From NCBI RefSeq assembly GCF_000718785.1, contig NZ_JOCA01000008.1, forward strand, positions 124,001 to 188,000: a DNA stretch of 64,000 nucleotides, written 5' to 3'. Each line of letters opens with the position of its first letter. Positions within the stretch are counted from its first letter, which is position 1. Source of the stretch: Streptomyces sp. NRRL WC-3626. Lineage in GTDB: Bacteria > Actinomycetota > Actinomycetes > Streptomycetales > Streptomycetaceae. The notes under the pieces are model-generated. The model was not told where the DNA came from, made no database searches, and was given only the letters and a program-made list of their open reading frames with translations. Made by a program: the position numbers and the translations under genes. Shown here piece after piece: positions 35,207 through 43,295 of this stretch.

Positions 35207-35653
35207 TCAGGTCAGGTTGACCGAGCAGCCCCCGTTCACCCAGCGGTGCGACCTGATGTTGTCGTTCACGACGGGGCCGCTGCTGAAGAAGTTGTCGGAG
35301 AGGTTGTCGGCGTACAGCTCGCCCGGCTGGAGGCAGGCGTGGCCGCCCTGGTGGTCCGCCAGGAAGTAGAACGCGACGATCGACAGGTTGCCGGTGAAGC
35401 CGCGGTTCATGACGGACGAGGCACGGTCGTTGGCGGAGCCCCAGTTGCTGCTGCTGCCCGCCGTGGCGATCAGCTGGGTGCCGGAGCAGTCGAAGCCTTC
35501 CCAGGCGTAGACGTTGCCGTTGCGCGGGCCCCACTTGCTGTCGCAGCCGGGGCCGGCGACGGTGCTCTCGGCCGCCTGGGCGACGGTGGCGGGAGCGGCG
35601 AGGCCCAGGGCCGCGAGCCCGAGGACCGCTGCCGTGACGGTGAACTTGCGCAT
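35207..35653 (-). CDS. Secreted peptidase-inhibitor I36 / beta-gamma-crystallin-like protein
   Basis: 148 residues from ATG 35653 (MRKFTVTAAVLGLAALGLAA), with a clear signal peptide ending near AQAAES. The mature part (CDSKWGPRNGNVYAWEGFDC; SSNWGSANDRASSVMNRG; HACLQPGELYADNL; GGCSVNLT) has four cysteines and the Greek-key look of the Streptomyces metalloprotease-inhibitor/I36 family. It is probably an extracellular protease inhibitor or small structural protein. Single gene with its own terminator. Confidence 0.72.
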   Translation of the reverse strand: MRKFTVTAAVLGLAALGLAAPATVAQAAESTVAGPGCDSKWGPRNGNVYAWEGFDCSGTQLIATAGSSSNWGSANDRASSVMNRGFTGNLSIVAFYFLADHQGGHACLQPGELYADNLSDNFFSSGPVVNDNIRSHRWVNGGCSVNLT

Positions 35654-35772
35654 GCTGTTTCCCCTCGTTGATGTCACTGTCGGTGCTTGGTGCTTGGTGC
35701 TTGGTGTTCCGGTGGTGCGACGGTGCCGGTGTGCCGGCGCCGTGGAGCGGTGCGCTCCCGGGTGCGACGTGG

Positions 35773-36693
35773 TCAGTCGCGTTCCGGGACGATGCGCACC
35801 GCCCGGTCGTAGGCCTGGTGACCCAGGTCGCGGTAGGTGTCGATGTCCTCGCCGAACCGGTCGCGCAGGCGGTCCAGATAGTGCGTCTCCCGGGCCGTGG
35901 CCACGGCCCGCAGGGAGGTCTCACGGGCGCAGGCCGCGTCCGCGGCGGCGGTCCTCCGCTCGGCGGCGAACGCCTCGTCCGCGCGGGCCTCGCCCAGCCG
36001 GCTGGTGCGGACGCGCGCCGCGTCGCGGGCCGCCTGGGGGTCCTTGTAGTCCTGTCCGGCCCGCTTCATGCAGCTCGCCCACTTCCGGATCGCCGTCGTC
36101 AGCCGGCGGTCGTTCATGAGCTGCTCGCCGTAGAGGGCGTTGAGTCCCGTCACGGTCTTGCCCGTGCGGAACCAGAGCTCCGGGTCGCCGTAGAGGGTGC
36201 GTTCGGACTCCTCCGTGCAGCCGCCGAGGCGTTTGCGGACCTCGCCGTCGCCGACGGGCAGCGACGCCCGGAGCAACCTGGCGTCGTCGCCGCCGTCGAG
36301 CGCGGTGTCGAAGGCGGCGCGCCGGGTGGCGGAGAGGCCCTGCCGGTAGGTGCCGTTGGGGTTTCGTTCGTGGACCCGCAGGTTCTCGGCCTCGATGCGT
36401 CCCCCGTAGCCGTACGTACGGGCCCACTTCACGTCGTCCTGGACGAAGCGCACCGGGCGGCTCTCCTGGAGGGTGAGCCTGCGGTCCTCCCAGTAGGTGA
36501 AGCCGTGGCGCTCCATGCACTGCTTGATCAGGCGTTGTTGGGCGTCGGCGATGCGCAGTTCCTGCCGCCAGGTCAGGGCATCGGGACGCGCCTCCTGGTG
36601 TGCTGCCCGGCCGTCGTCGCCGTCCGAGCATCCCGTCGTGACGGCCGCCACGGCCGTCACGACCGCGCACATCGAGACGAGTGCTCGTCTCAT
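35773..36693 (-). CDS. Putative lipoprotein, unknown function
   Basis: 306 residues from ATG 36693 (MRRALVSMCAVVTAVAA), preceded by GGTGGAG; a GTG three codons upstream is the alternative. The lipobox VTTGC puts the lipidated cysteine near residue 22. The mature protein is helical and charged, with conserved-looking cysteine pairs (QCMERHGFTYWED; LGGCTEESE; WASCMKRAG; ADAACARETS). This pattern is common in Streptomyces surface lipoproteins that have no assigned role. Confidence 0.75.
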   Translation of the reverse strand: MRRALVSMCAVVTAVAAVTTGCSDGDDGRAAHQEARPDALTWRQELRIADAQQRLIKQCMERHGFTYWEDRRLTLQESRPVRFVQDDVKWARTYGYGGRIEAENLRVHERNPNGTYRQGLSATRRAAFDTALDGGDDARLLRASLPVGDGEVRKRLGGCTEESERTLYGDPELWFRTGKTVTGLNALYGEQLMNDRRLTTAIRKWASCMKRAGQDYKDPQAARDAARVRTSRLGEARADEAFAAERRTAAADAACARETSLRAVATARETHYLDRLRDRFGEDIDTYRDLGHQAYDRAVRIVPERD

Positions 36694-36841
36694 CAACTCC
36701 ACCCCCGTTGACTGCCGTTTGCGGACAAACCCAGATTTGCCCGGTTGCCGGCAGGGGTCGACGGGTTTCCTGTTGCCCGCCGGGGGGCCCTCGGGGAAAC
36801 CGTGCGCGAGCTGGGGAAACGCGATGACGGAGGCAACACCA

Positions 36842-36871
36842 TTGACACGTGCATTACATGGGCTTTACGTT
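36842..36871 (+). promoter_or_regulatory. Predicted promoter of the GH81 glucanase gene
   Basis: TTGACA (36842-36847) and TACGTT (36866-36871) are 18 bases apart, a good match to HrdB-type promoters. Transcription would begin near 36878, immediately before or within the palindromic operator at 36880. Confidence 0.6.
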
Positions 36872-36879
36872 CCGGCCAT

Positions 36880-36895
36880 CTGAGAGCGCTCTCAG
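36880..36895. promoter_or_regulatory. LacI-family (CebR-like) operator upstream of the GH81 gene
   Basis: CTGAGAGCGCTCTCAG is a perfect 16-base palindrome with the central AGCGCT typical of LacI-family operators; the CebR site in Streptomyces is TGGGAGCGCTCCCA. It overlaps the predicted start of transcription and ends 32 bases before the ATG, an ideal place for repression relieved by oligosaccharide. Confidence 0.8.
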
Positions 36896-36927
36896 ACTCT
36901 CCCCCCTGTCACAATTCGAGGTGGCAC

Positions 36928-39711
36928 ATGCCAACCCCCCGCACCAGACCGGCGGCCGTAGTGCTGCTGGCATCGGCCCTCGCCGCTTTCGGCCTGGGCC
37001 CCGCCGCCACACCGGCGGCCGCCGCCACCGTCCCGGTCGGCTCCGGGAGTTACTCCGACACCCGGCCCGCGGGTACGTCGGGCCCCACCACCAACACGGG
37101 AGCCCCGGTCACGCCCAAGGTGACCTCCGCCGCCCGCAACCGGCCGGTGCCCACCAACGACTGGTGGTCCTCCCTCGCCTTCCAGCGCTACGGCGACAAC
37201 CCGTACTCCACCCCCATGTACGGGCACCCCCTCACCTACCAGGCCACGGCCGGCGGCCTCGACGTCGGCTATCCGACGACGCCCGCGATCGTCGGCGACG
37301 GCCGCCAGTACGAGTACGCCCACAAGCGCGACCTCACCATCGGGCTGTCCGGCCTCAACTCCCCCGACACCAAGGCCGACGACTGGTCCGACTGGACGGT
37401 CACCCCCTACTGGTCCGACGGCGCCCGCACCCTGCGGACGACCATCGGCCACGGCTCCCCGTTCGTGTACGCCAAGGGCTCCGGCGGCAACGCCCAGATC
37501 ACCACCGCCGGTACGCCCGCCGTCTTCGCCGACCAGGGCAACGTCCTCGGCATCACCGTCGCCGGGCACCACTACGCCCTGTTCGCGCCGACCGGCAGCG
37601 ACTGGAACGTCTCCGGTTCCACGGTCACCGCCGGGCTCGGTTCCAAGGACTACTTCTCCGTCGCCGTCCTGCCGTCCACCGGAGCGCTGGCGACGTTCAA
37701 GAAGTACGCCTACAGCTTCGTCACCGGGTCCAAGGTCACCTGGAACTACACCGGCGGCACCGTCGGCGCCACCTACACGCTCACCACCGAGGCGAAGGAG
37801 GGCACCGAGCGCGGCACGCTCCAGGCCCTGTACCGCCACCAGTGGCTGCACACCACCGACCCGCTCACCTCGTACACGTACGTCTCCCCGCGCGGCACCA
37901 TGAAGGTCCGCGAGTCGGCCTCGTTCACCACCAGCCAGAAGGCGTCGGCGGTGCTGCCCGCGCTGCCCAGGTCGAACGGTGTGGACACCGCCCGGCTGCG
38001 CGGCTATCTCAACGAGGTCGTGAACGCCTCCGACCCGTTCTCCGGTGCCGCCGACACCTACTGGACCGGAAAGGCCCTCGGCCGCCTCGCCCAGCTCGTC
38101 CCCGTCGCCGACCAGATCGGCGAGACCGCCACCCGCGACCGGATGCTCGGCCTGCTCAAGGGCAGGCTCCAGGACTGGTTCACGGCCGGCGGCGCGAACG
38201 AGTTCAGCTACGACCAGGACTGGAAGACCCTCACCGGCTACCCCGCCTCCTACGGCAGTGACACCGAGCTGAACGACCACCACTTCCACTACGGCTACTA
38301 CGTCTACGCGGCCGCGATCGTGGCCCAGTACGACCAGGGCTGGGCCGCCGACTCCGCCTGGGGCGGCATGGTCAAGACCCTCGTCCGGGACACCGCGAAC
38401 CCGAGCCGCACCGACACCGCCTTCCCCTTCCTGCGGGGCTTCGACGTCTACGCGGGCCACAGCTGGGCCTCCGGCCACCAGGGCTTCGCCGCCGGCAACA
38501 ACCAGGAGTCCTCCTCCGAGTCCACCAACCTCAGCGCCGCCCTGATCCTGTGGGGCTCCGCCACCGGCGACACCGCACTGCGTGACCTCGGCACCTTCCT
38601 GCTGACCACCGAGGCGGAGTCGATCGCCCAGTACTGGTTCGACGCCGACGAACAGGTCTTCCCGTCCTCCTTCGGCCATGACACGGCCGGCATGGTGTGG
38701 GGCAGCGGCGCCGCCTACTCCACCTGGTGGACCGCCAACCCCGAGGAGATCCACGGCATCAACGTCCTCCCGGTGACCGGCGGTTCGCTGCACCTCGGCG
38801 GCGAGAAGGCCGCGATCCGGCGCAACATCGCCGAGATGGAGCGGGAGAACGGCGGCCCCGCCGTCGAATGGCGCGACATCCTCTGGGAGTTCCAGTCCCT
38901 CGCCGACCCCGGCACGGCCAAGTCGAAGTGGGACGCGGGCAACGCCGGTTACACGCCCGAGCAGGGCGAGTCGAAGGCGCACACCTACCACTGGATCAAC
39001 ACCCTCGACTCCCTCGGCGCCCCGGACGCCGGCGTCACCGGTGACATCCCCTCGTCCGCCGTCTTCACCAAGGGCACGACCCGGACCTACGCGGCCCACA
39101 ACTACGGTTCCACGGCCCGTACCGTGACCTTCTCCGACGGCAAGTCCCTCTCCGTACCGGCCCGTTCCACCGCGACCGGCACGGGTACCGGCTCGGAGGA
39201 CCCCGACCCCGACCCGGATCCGGACCCGCCGACCGGCAACACCTTCCAGCTGCGCAGCGGCGGCACCCTGACCACGGCGTCGGGCGGCACGGACGGCAGC
39301 GACACCATCGCCTCCGCCGGCGGCACCAACCACGACGGCACCCCGTACCAGCCCCTCGTCTACGAGGTACGCGGCGTCAACGGCACCCTCACCCCCGGCG
39401 CGCAGACCGCGTTCCGGCTCCAGGTGGACGCGGGCACGTCGGTCGGGCTGGGCCAGCAGGCCCGGATCAGCTACGACCTCACCGGCGACGGCAGCTTCGA
39501 CCGCACGGAGACGTACCACTACTTCGCGACCGACCCGGTCACCGGCTGGGAGGAGTACAGCCAGGCCCGCGGCCTGGCGGCGTCCACCGGCACCCCGGGC
39601 AACCTCAGCGGCGGCACCGTACGCCTCGAGGTGTGGAGCGCCATCGGCAACGGCACGTCGAAGCTGCGGACGGGGACGGACAAGTCCGTGCTGGTGATCC
39701 CGTACAGCTGA
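36928..39711 (+). CDS. Secreted GH81 endo-beta-1,3-glucanase with C-terminal CBM
   Basis: Start at ATG 36928 (MPTPRTRPAAVVLLASALAA) after GAGGTGG; 927 residues with a signal peptide ending near AAAATV. The GH81 domain (about 50-760) shows VPTNDWWSSLAFQRYGDNPY and, in the catalytic region, AAGNNQESSSESTNLSAAL containing the expected acidic residues. A (DP)n linker (about 755-765) joins a ~150-residue C-terminal beta-domain (VYEVRGVNGTLTPG; RISYDLTGDGSFDRTETYHY; VRLEVWSAIGNGTSK), probably a beta-1,3-glucan-binding module of CBM56 type. It would degrade fungal-wall or algal laminarin-type glucan outside the cell. Confidence 0.92.
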   Translation: MPTPRTRPAAVVLLASALAAFGLGPAATPAAAATVPVGSGSYSDTRPAGTSGPTTNTGAPVTPKVTSAARNRPVPTNDWWSSLAFQRYGDNPYSTPMYGHPLTYQATAGGLDVGYPTTPAIVGDGRQYEYAHKRDLTIGLSGLNSPDTKADDWSDWTVTPYWSDGARTLRTTIGHGSPFVYAKGSGGNAQITTAGTPAVFADQGNVLGITVAGHHYALFAPTGSDWNVSGSTVTAGLGSKDYFSVAVLPSTGALATFKKYAYSFVTGSKVTWNYTGGTVGATYTLTTEAKEGTERGTLQALYRHQWLHTTDPLTSYTYVSPRGTMKVRESASFTTSQKASAVLPALPRSNGVDTARLRGYLNEVVNASDPFSGAADTYWTGKALGRLAQLVPVADQIGETATRDRMLGLLKGRLQDWFTAGGANEFSYDQDWKTLTGYPASYGSDTELNDHHFHYGYYVYAAAIVAQYDQGWAADSAWGGMVKTLVRDTANPSRTDTAFPFLRGFDVYAGHSWASGHQGFAAGNNQESSSESTNLSAALILWGSATGDTALRDLGTFLLTTEAESIAQYWFDADEQVFPSSFGHDTAGMVWGSGAAYSTWWTANPEEIHGINVLPVTGGSLHLGGEKAAIRRNIAEMERENGGPAVEWRDILWEFQSLADPGTAKSKWDAGNAGYTPEQGESKAHTYHWINTLDSLGAPDAGVTGDIPSSAVFTKGTTRTYAAHNYGSTARTVTFSDGKSLSVPARSTATGTGTGSEDPDPDPDPDPPTGNTFQLRSGGTLTTASGGTDGSDTIASAGGTNHDGTPYQPLVYEVRGVNGTLTPGAQTAFRLQVDAGTSVGLGQQARISYDLTGDGSFDRTETYHYFATDPVTGWEEYSQARGLAASTGTPGNLSGGTVRLEVWSAIGNGTSKLRTGTDKSVLVIPYS

Positions 39712-39727
39712 ACCGGCGATGCCGACG

Positions 39728-39760
39728 CGGCGGGCACCGGTATGGCGCCGGTGCCCGCCG
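39728..39760. terminator. Bidirectional hairpin between the glucanase and PQQ-repeat lipoprotein genes
   Basis: A 13-base perfect stem (CGGCGGGCACCGG at 39728-39740, complement at 39748-39760) with a 7-base loop lies between the converging stop codons at 39711 and 39777. No T-run. Confidence 0.8.
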
Positions 39761-39776
39761 TACGTCACGCGGCGGT

Positions 39777-41048
39777 TCAGCCCGTCGTGAGCCGCAGGGA
39801 CGTCGGGGGTTCGCCCTCGTAGTCGTCCTCGTCCTTCTGGAAGAGGCCGACGTAGGCGTTGACCAGGTCCGGGGCGTCGGGGAGCTGCCCGGTTCGGTCC
39901 TTGCCGGTGCGTGCGTCCAGCATCAGGGGGCCGTCCTCGGTCTCGGTGTAGACGATGCCGTGCCAGGCCGTGGAGATGTGAGGTGCGAAGCGGTCCTCCG
40001 TGGGGAGTTCCCAGAGCACCTTGCCGGAGGTCGCGTCCAGGGCGAACGAGGCGCGTTGGCCGTACTCCTGCTTGAAGCAGACGGCGGTGGACTCGCCGTC
40101 GTAGAGGCAGCGGTCCGGCACCGCGAAGTACTCGGGGGCGGCCACCTGCCGGCCGTCCGCCAGGTTCACGACCCTGCCGCCGTCGTCGTACGCCACGTCC
40201 ACACCCTGCGTGACCAGGAGCCGGCGCGGTCCGATCGCGGTGACGTTCAGGTTCTGCTCGCGCTCGCCGAAGGTCCAGGCCCGCTTGCCGTCGCTCACGC
40301 GCAGGCCGTACAGGCGGTCTTCTCCCCAGGTGTCGCTCTCGGTGAGGGCGACGATTCCCTCGCCGACGGCGACGACGTCGTCCGCTGACGCGTCCGTCTT
40401 CCAGACTGTCTTGCGCGTACCGAGGTTGACCGCCTGGACGCCCGATCCGGCGTCGACGATCGCGATACCGTCGTCCGCGCCGATGACGGTCCCGTCGGCG
40501 GCCTTGGAGAATCCGGGTTCCACGTCGGCGATCTCGGAACTCCATAGCGTCTTGCGCGTACGGGCGTCCACCACGAGCATTTCGACCGCGTCCTGGTCGG
40601 TGAAGGTCCCGCTGCCGGGCGTGGAGACCGGCAGGAGCACCAGCGCGACCCGCCTGCCCTGTACGTCGGTGAGGACGGGGCGGCCGAAGAGCGGGGAGGT
40701 CTGGGGGTCCTGGCCCTTCGGGCGGACGACCGTGCTCTTCCCGGTGGTCAGGTCCACCGCGGTGAGGTCGTTGGACCCGGTGATCCACGCGGTGGTGCCG
40801 TCCAGTGCCGCCCGGCTCAGGTCTCCGGGGAAGTCGAACTCCTGCTCACCGAATTTCGTCACCGGGTCGTGCGCGCGCGGCCGGACCGTCGTGTCCGACG
40901 GCTTGGGCTGACTCGTAGGGCTGTTCCCGGCGCCCTTGTCGGCGCCCTCGTCCGCGCCCTTGTCGGCGGCTGCCGAACACCCCAGGAGCAGGGTGAGGCC
41001 CATGACCGCGCAGCCGACGATCCCGTTTCTCAGCGATGAGCGTCGCAA
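39777..41048 (-). CDS. Lipoprotein with PQQ-type beta-propeller repeats
   Basis: I place the start at TTG 41048 (LRRSSLRNGIVGCAVMG), which follows GGAAAG and puts the signal peptide and lipobox LLLGC at the true N terminus; a longer frame from ATG 41192 would leave ~64 residues before the signal. The 423-residue product has a low-complexity KGADEGADKGAG spacer, then propeller-like blades (LTAVDLTTGKSTVVRP; EMLVVDARTRKTLWSS; YGLRVSDGKRAWTFGE; FALDATSGKVLWELP; LMLDARTGKDRTG). It probably acts as an extracytoplasmic scaffold or binding protein. The start is the least certain part. Confidence 0.78.
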   Translation of the reverse strand: MRRSSLRNGIVGCAVMGLTLLLGCSAAADKGADEGADKGAGNSPTSQPKPSDTTVRPRAHDPVTKFGEQEFDFPGDLSRAALDGTTAWITGSNDLTAVDLTTGKSTVVRPKGQDPQTSPLFGRPVLTDVQGRRVALVLLPVSTPGSGTFTDQDAVEMLVVDARTRKTLWSSEIADVEPGFSKAADGTVIGADDGIAIVDAGSGVQAVNLGTRKTVWKTDASADDVVAVGEGIVALTESDTWGEDRLYGLRVSDGKRAWTFGEREQNLNVTAIGPRRLLVTQGVDVAYDDGGRVVNLADGRQVAAPEYFAVPDRCLYDGESTAVCFKQEYGQRASFALDATSGKVLWELPTEDRFAPHISTAWHGIVYTETEDGPLMLDARTGKDRTGQLPDAPDLVNAYVGLFQKDEDDYEGEPPTSLRLTTG

Positions 41049-41192
41049 TGTCTTTCCGATTCTCCGTGCGGGCAGCGGGCGGCACCCCGGAGCTTCGGTC
41101 CCCCCACTGGAAGTCACCGGGATGCCGCCGTCCCACTGTCCTCCGCGCCGTACCGGCCGGTCATCACCCGTCAGCGCAGAGAGCCTGCGCAT

Positions 41193-42203
41193 TCAGCGCA
41201 GACCGGCCCGGACCTCGCTCGGCGAGACCCCGTACGCCCTGCGGAAGGCCCGGCTGAAGTCCGCGGGGCGCTCGAATCCCCAGCGCAGCGCGGTCTCGGC
41301 GATCGTGCGGTGACGCAGCCGGGGGTCGGTGAGATCGGCGTGACAGCGCTCCAGGCGGCGGCGCCGGATGGTGGCCGCGACCGACTCCGGCTCGCCCTGG
41401 AAGAGCTGGTGGAGGGTACGTACGGAGATGTGGTGACGGGCGGCGACGGCCGTCGGGTCCAGCGCCGGGTCGGGGAGGTGATGGTCGATGAAGACGTTGA
41501 TCCGGGCGAGGAGCGCCGTTCTGCGGGTCTCGGCGGGCAGCGCGCCCGGGTCGCCGTACCGGGCCGCGAGCAGGGAGCCGGCCAGGTCCACGCCGATGGT
41601 GCCGAGCCGGGCGAGTTCGGCGGGGCCCGACGTGCGGGCGGCGGCCGGCAGGGAGGTCAGATACGGGCCCAGGAGTGCGCCGGAGCCGGAACTCCCGGGG
41701 AGCGGCTCGGCCAGCATGTGGTCGGCGCGACCGCCGGACAGGGGGAGGACGGTACGGGGAAGCCGCAGGAGGGTCAGCCGGTGCGGGCCGCCCCCGCCCA
41801 GGAAGTCGCAGGTCAGCGGGTACGAGGTGGAGAACAGCGCCATGCCGCCGGGGCCGAGGCAGGCGACGCCGCGCTGCTGCTCCAGCCGGACCGCGCCGTC
41901 CCGGACCAGCACCAGGAAGTGATCCTCGGGGTCCTGCCTGCGGATGTGGGACGGGGAGCGCCGGGCGGTCATGGGCGAGAAGTCGAAGGCGGCGACCTGG
42001 CCGTACGGGAGGCCGACCGACTCCACCCGGCCCCGGAAGCGGTGGGCGTGCGGGCTCCGGATGTCCACCGGCATGACGTCGTGGTCGACCATGTCGTGCC
42101 ACCAGCCGAAGCGGTCCGGCACCCCGATGTCATCGGTGTCCACCGCCACCACCGGCCCCGCCGCGGCGGCGGCCGCTCCTGCCGTGCGTCCGAGACCTGA
42201 CAT
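41193..42203 (-). CDS. AraC-family transcriptional regulator (AraC-binding-like domain)
   Basis: 336 residues from ATG 42203 (MSGLGRTAGAAAAAAG). The N-terminal sensor region (FGWWHDMVDHDVMPVDI; DPEDHFLVLVRDGAVRLEQ; PGGMALFSTSYPLTCDF) is of the AraC-binding-like type. The C-terminal double HTH is clear: VAARHHISVRTLHQLFQ and IAETALRWGFERPADFSRAF, ending YGVSPSEVRAGL. Regulators of this architecture typically control nearby catabolic or secondary genes. It is divergent from the FxLYD-like membrane protein gene, a possible target. Confidence 0.9.
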   Translation of the reverse strand: MSGLGRTAGAAAAAAGPVVAVDTDDIGVPDRFGWWHDMVDHDVMPVDIRSPHAHRFRGRVESVGLPYGQVAAFDFSPMTARRSPSHIRRQDPEDHFLVLVRDGAVRLEQQRGVACLGPGGMALFSTSYPLTCDFLGGGGPHRLTLLRLPRTVLPLSGGRADHMLAEPLPGSSGSGALLGPYLTSLPAAARTSGPAELARLGTIGVDLAGSLLAARYGDPGALPAETRRTALLARINVFIDHHLPDPALDPTAVAARHHISVRTLHQLFQGEPESVAATIRRRRLERCHADLTDPRLRHRTIAETALRWGFERPADFSRAFRRAYGVSPSEVRAGLR

Positions 42204-42350
42204 ACAACAAGTGTGCCCTGCACGCGAGTTGACCGGTATCGGGATGATACGGATCGGTGCCGCGCTCTTCCTGGCGGGTGCCGGTGGCCGCATGGTTGAG
42301 GCAGACCACCGCACCGGCGCGCACTCCACGTCCCGAAACGGAGCCGTCCC

Positions 42351-42932
42351 ATGACCGAAGGCACACCCGAGAGACCGGACAGCACTCCCCCGCCGCTCCC
42401 GGCCGCGCCGCCCACATACACGGCTGTCCATCCCTACCCCATGGCCGTTCCGGCGGGCGGAAAGAGAGGGCGCACCCTGACGGTCGTAGTCGCCGTCGTC
42501 GTACTGCTCCTCGCCGCCGCCGGTGTCTCCTGGTGGGCGCTTGCCGGTGAAGAAGACCCCATCGACCATGTCGAGGTCTCCGGCGGCAAGCTCATCACCA
42601 GTGACGGTGACGCGTACGAGGACTGCGACGACACGGACGAGTACACGTACAACGACTGTGACGCCGACACCGACGAGACGTACGAGTTCGTCTACAAGAT
42701 CACGAACAAGGGGGACGGGCCCGCCAACTACTCCGTCATCGTCAACGCCTTCGACGAGGACGGTGACTTCCTCGGCCAGACCTACATCGGGTCCGCCCAC
42801 CTGGCCGCCGGCAAGACCGACGCGGACAAGAGCCAGTTCAGCGACTACAGCGAACTGGAGGACGAGCGCGAACTGTCCGACATCGCCTCCGTGAAGGTCG
42901 CCTACGTGGAGCGCGTGGCACTGGCCAACTGA
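42351..42932 (+). CDS. Single-pass membrane protein with FxLYD-like extracellular domain
   Basis: 193 residues. A proline-rich cytoplasmic N terminus (about 1-40) precedes one membrane segment (TVVVAVVVLLLAAAGVSWWA, 44-63). The outer part begins with a very acidic stretch (YEDCDDTDEYTYNDCDADTD, with two cysteines) that could bind a cation. It continues as an Ig-like FxLYD fold (VYKITNKGDGPANYSVIVNA; GSAHLAAGKTDADKSQF; SVKVAYVERVAL). Function is unknown; it lies divergently from an AraC regulator. Confidence 0.75.
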   Translation: MTEGTPERPDSTPPPLPAAPPTYTAVHPYPMAVPAGGKRGRTLTVVVAVVVLLLAAAGVSWWALAGEEDPIDHVEVSGGKLITSDGDAYEDCDDTDEYTYNDCDADTDETYEFVYKITNKGDGPANYSVIVNAFDEDGDFLGQTYIGSAHLAAGKTDADKSQFSDYSELEDERELSDIASVKVAYVERVALAN

Positions 42933-43295
42933 GCGGGCGTGCCCGGGGCACGGTGGGTGTTCCTCGAACCCGGGCAGGTCCGTACGGACATGCTCGAGCT
43001 CGGGCAGGTCCGTACGGACAGCCCTGGCGGAGGGCACGCGCCCCGGCACCCCGACGGCCTGAAGGCCCCGGGTCACCGAGAGCACCATGCCGTCCGCGGC
43101 GAGGGCGAGCTCCGCCGCACCGAGGAGGCGCGGCCGGCCCGCCACCCGGTGCAGGTCCCGCGACTCCTGGTCGTGCTCCGCACCGGGGGTCCGGATGTCC
43201 GCGTCGCCGTCCCGGCTGCCGGGTTACGCCCCGTACTCCACGCGCATCGCAGAGAATGAGGTGTTTCACACAGAGCCCTGCCGCACGGAGACCCG
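42933..43295. other. Gene-poor stretch with direct repeats and a coding-like minus frame
   Basis: About 360 bases without a confident gene. It carries the 20-base direct repeats described separately. On the minus strand, from a stop near 43228 down into 42940, one frame has strong third-position G/C bias (encoding DLHRVAGRPRLLGAAELALA, then VRTDLPELE and VRTDLPGFE). No good start or clear family was found, so it may be a gene remnant. Promoter signals for the operon starting at 43296 were not recognised. Confidence 0.35.
42971..43020. repeat. Two 20-bp perfect direct repeats with palindromic cores
   Basis: CGGGCAGGTCCGTACGGACA occurs at 42971-42990 and 43001-43020, exactly 30 bases apart. 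Each copy contains the perfect 12-base palindrome GTCCGTACGGAC (42978-42989 and 43008-43019). Same-face helical spacing suggests an operator pair, possibly for the CoiA-like/kinase operon about 275 bases downstream. Confidence 0.6.

Noticed and set aside
36892..40788. Very long minus-strand open frame (about 1300 codons) opposite the glucanase gene
   Set aside because: It is the shadow of the high-GC plus-strand GH81 gene: composition is Gly/Arg/Val-rich without domains, while the plus frame has a signal peptide and GH81 motifs.
42236..42250. Small inverted repeat GTATC-N5-GATAC in the AraC divergent promoter
   Set aside because: Only five-base arms, too short to separate from chance, although its position would suit an operator.
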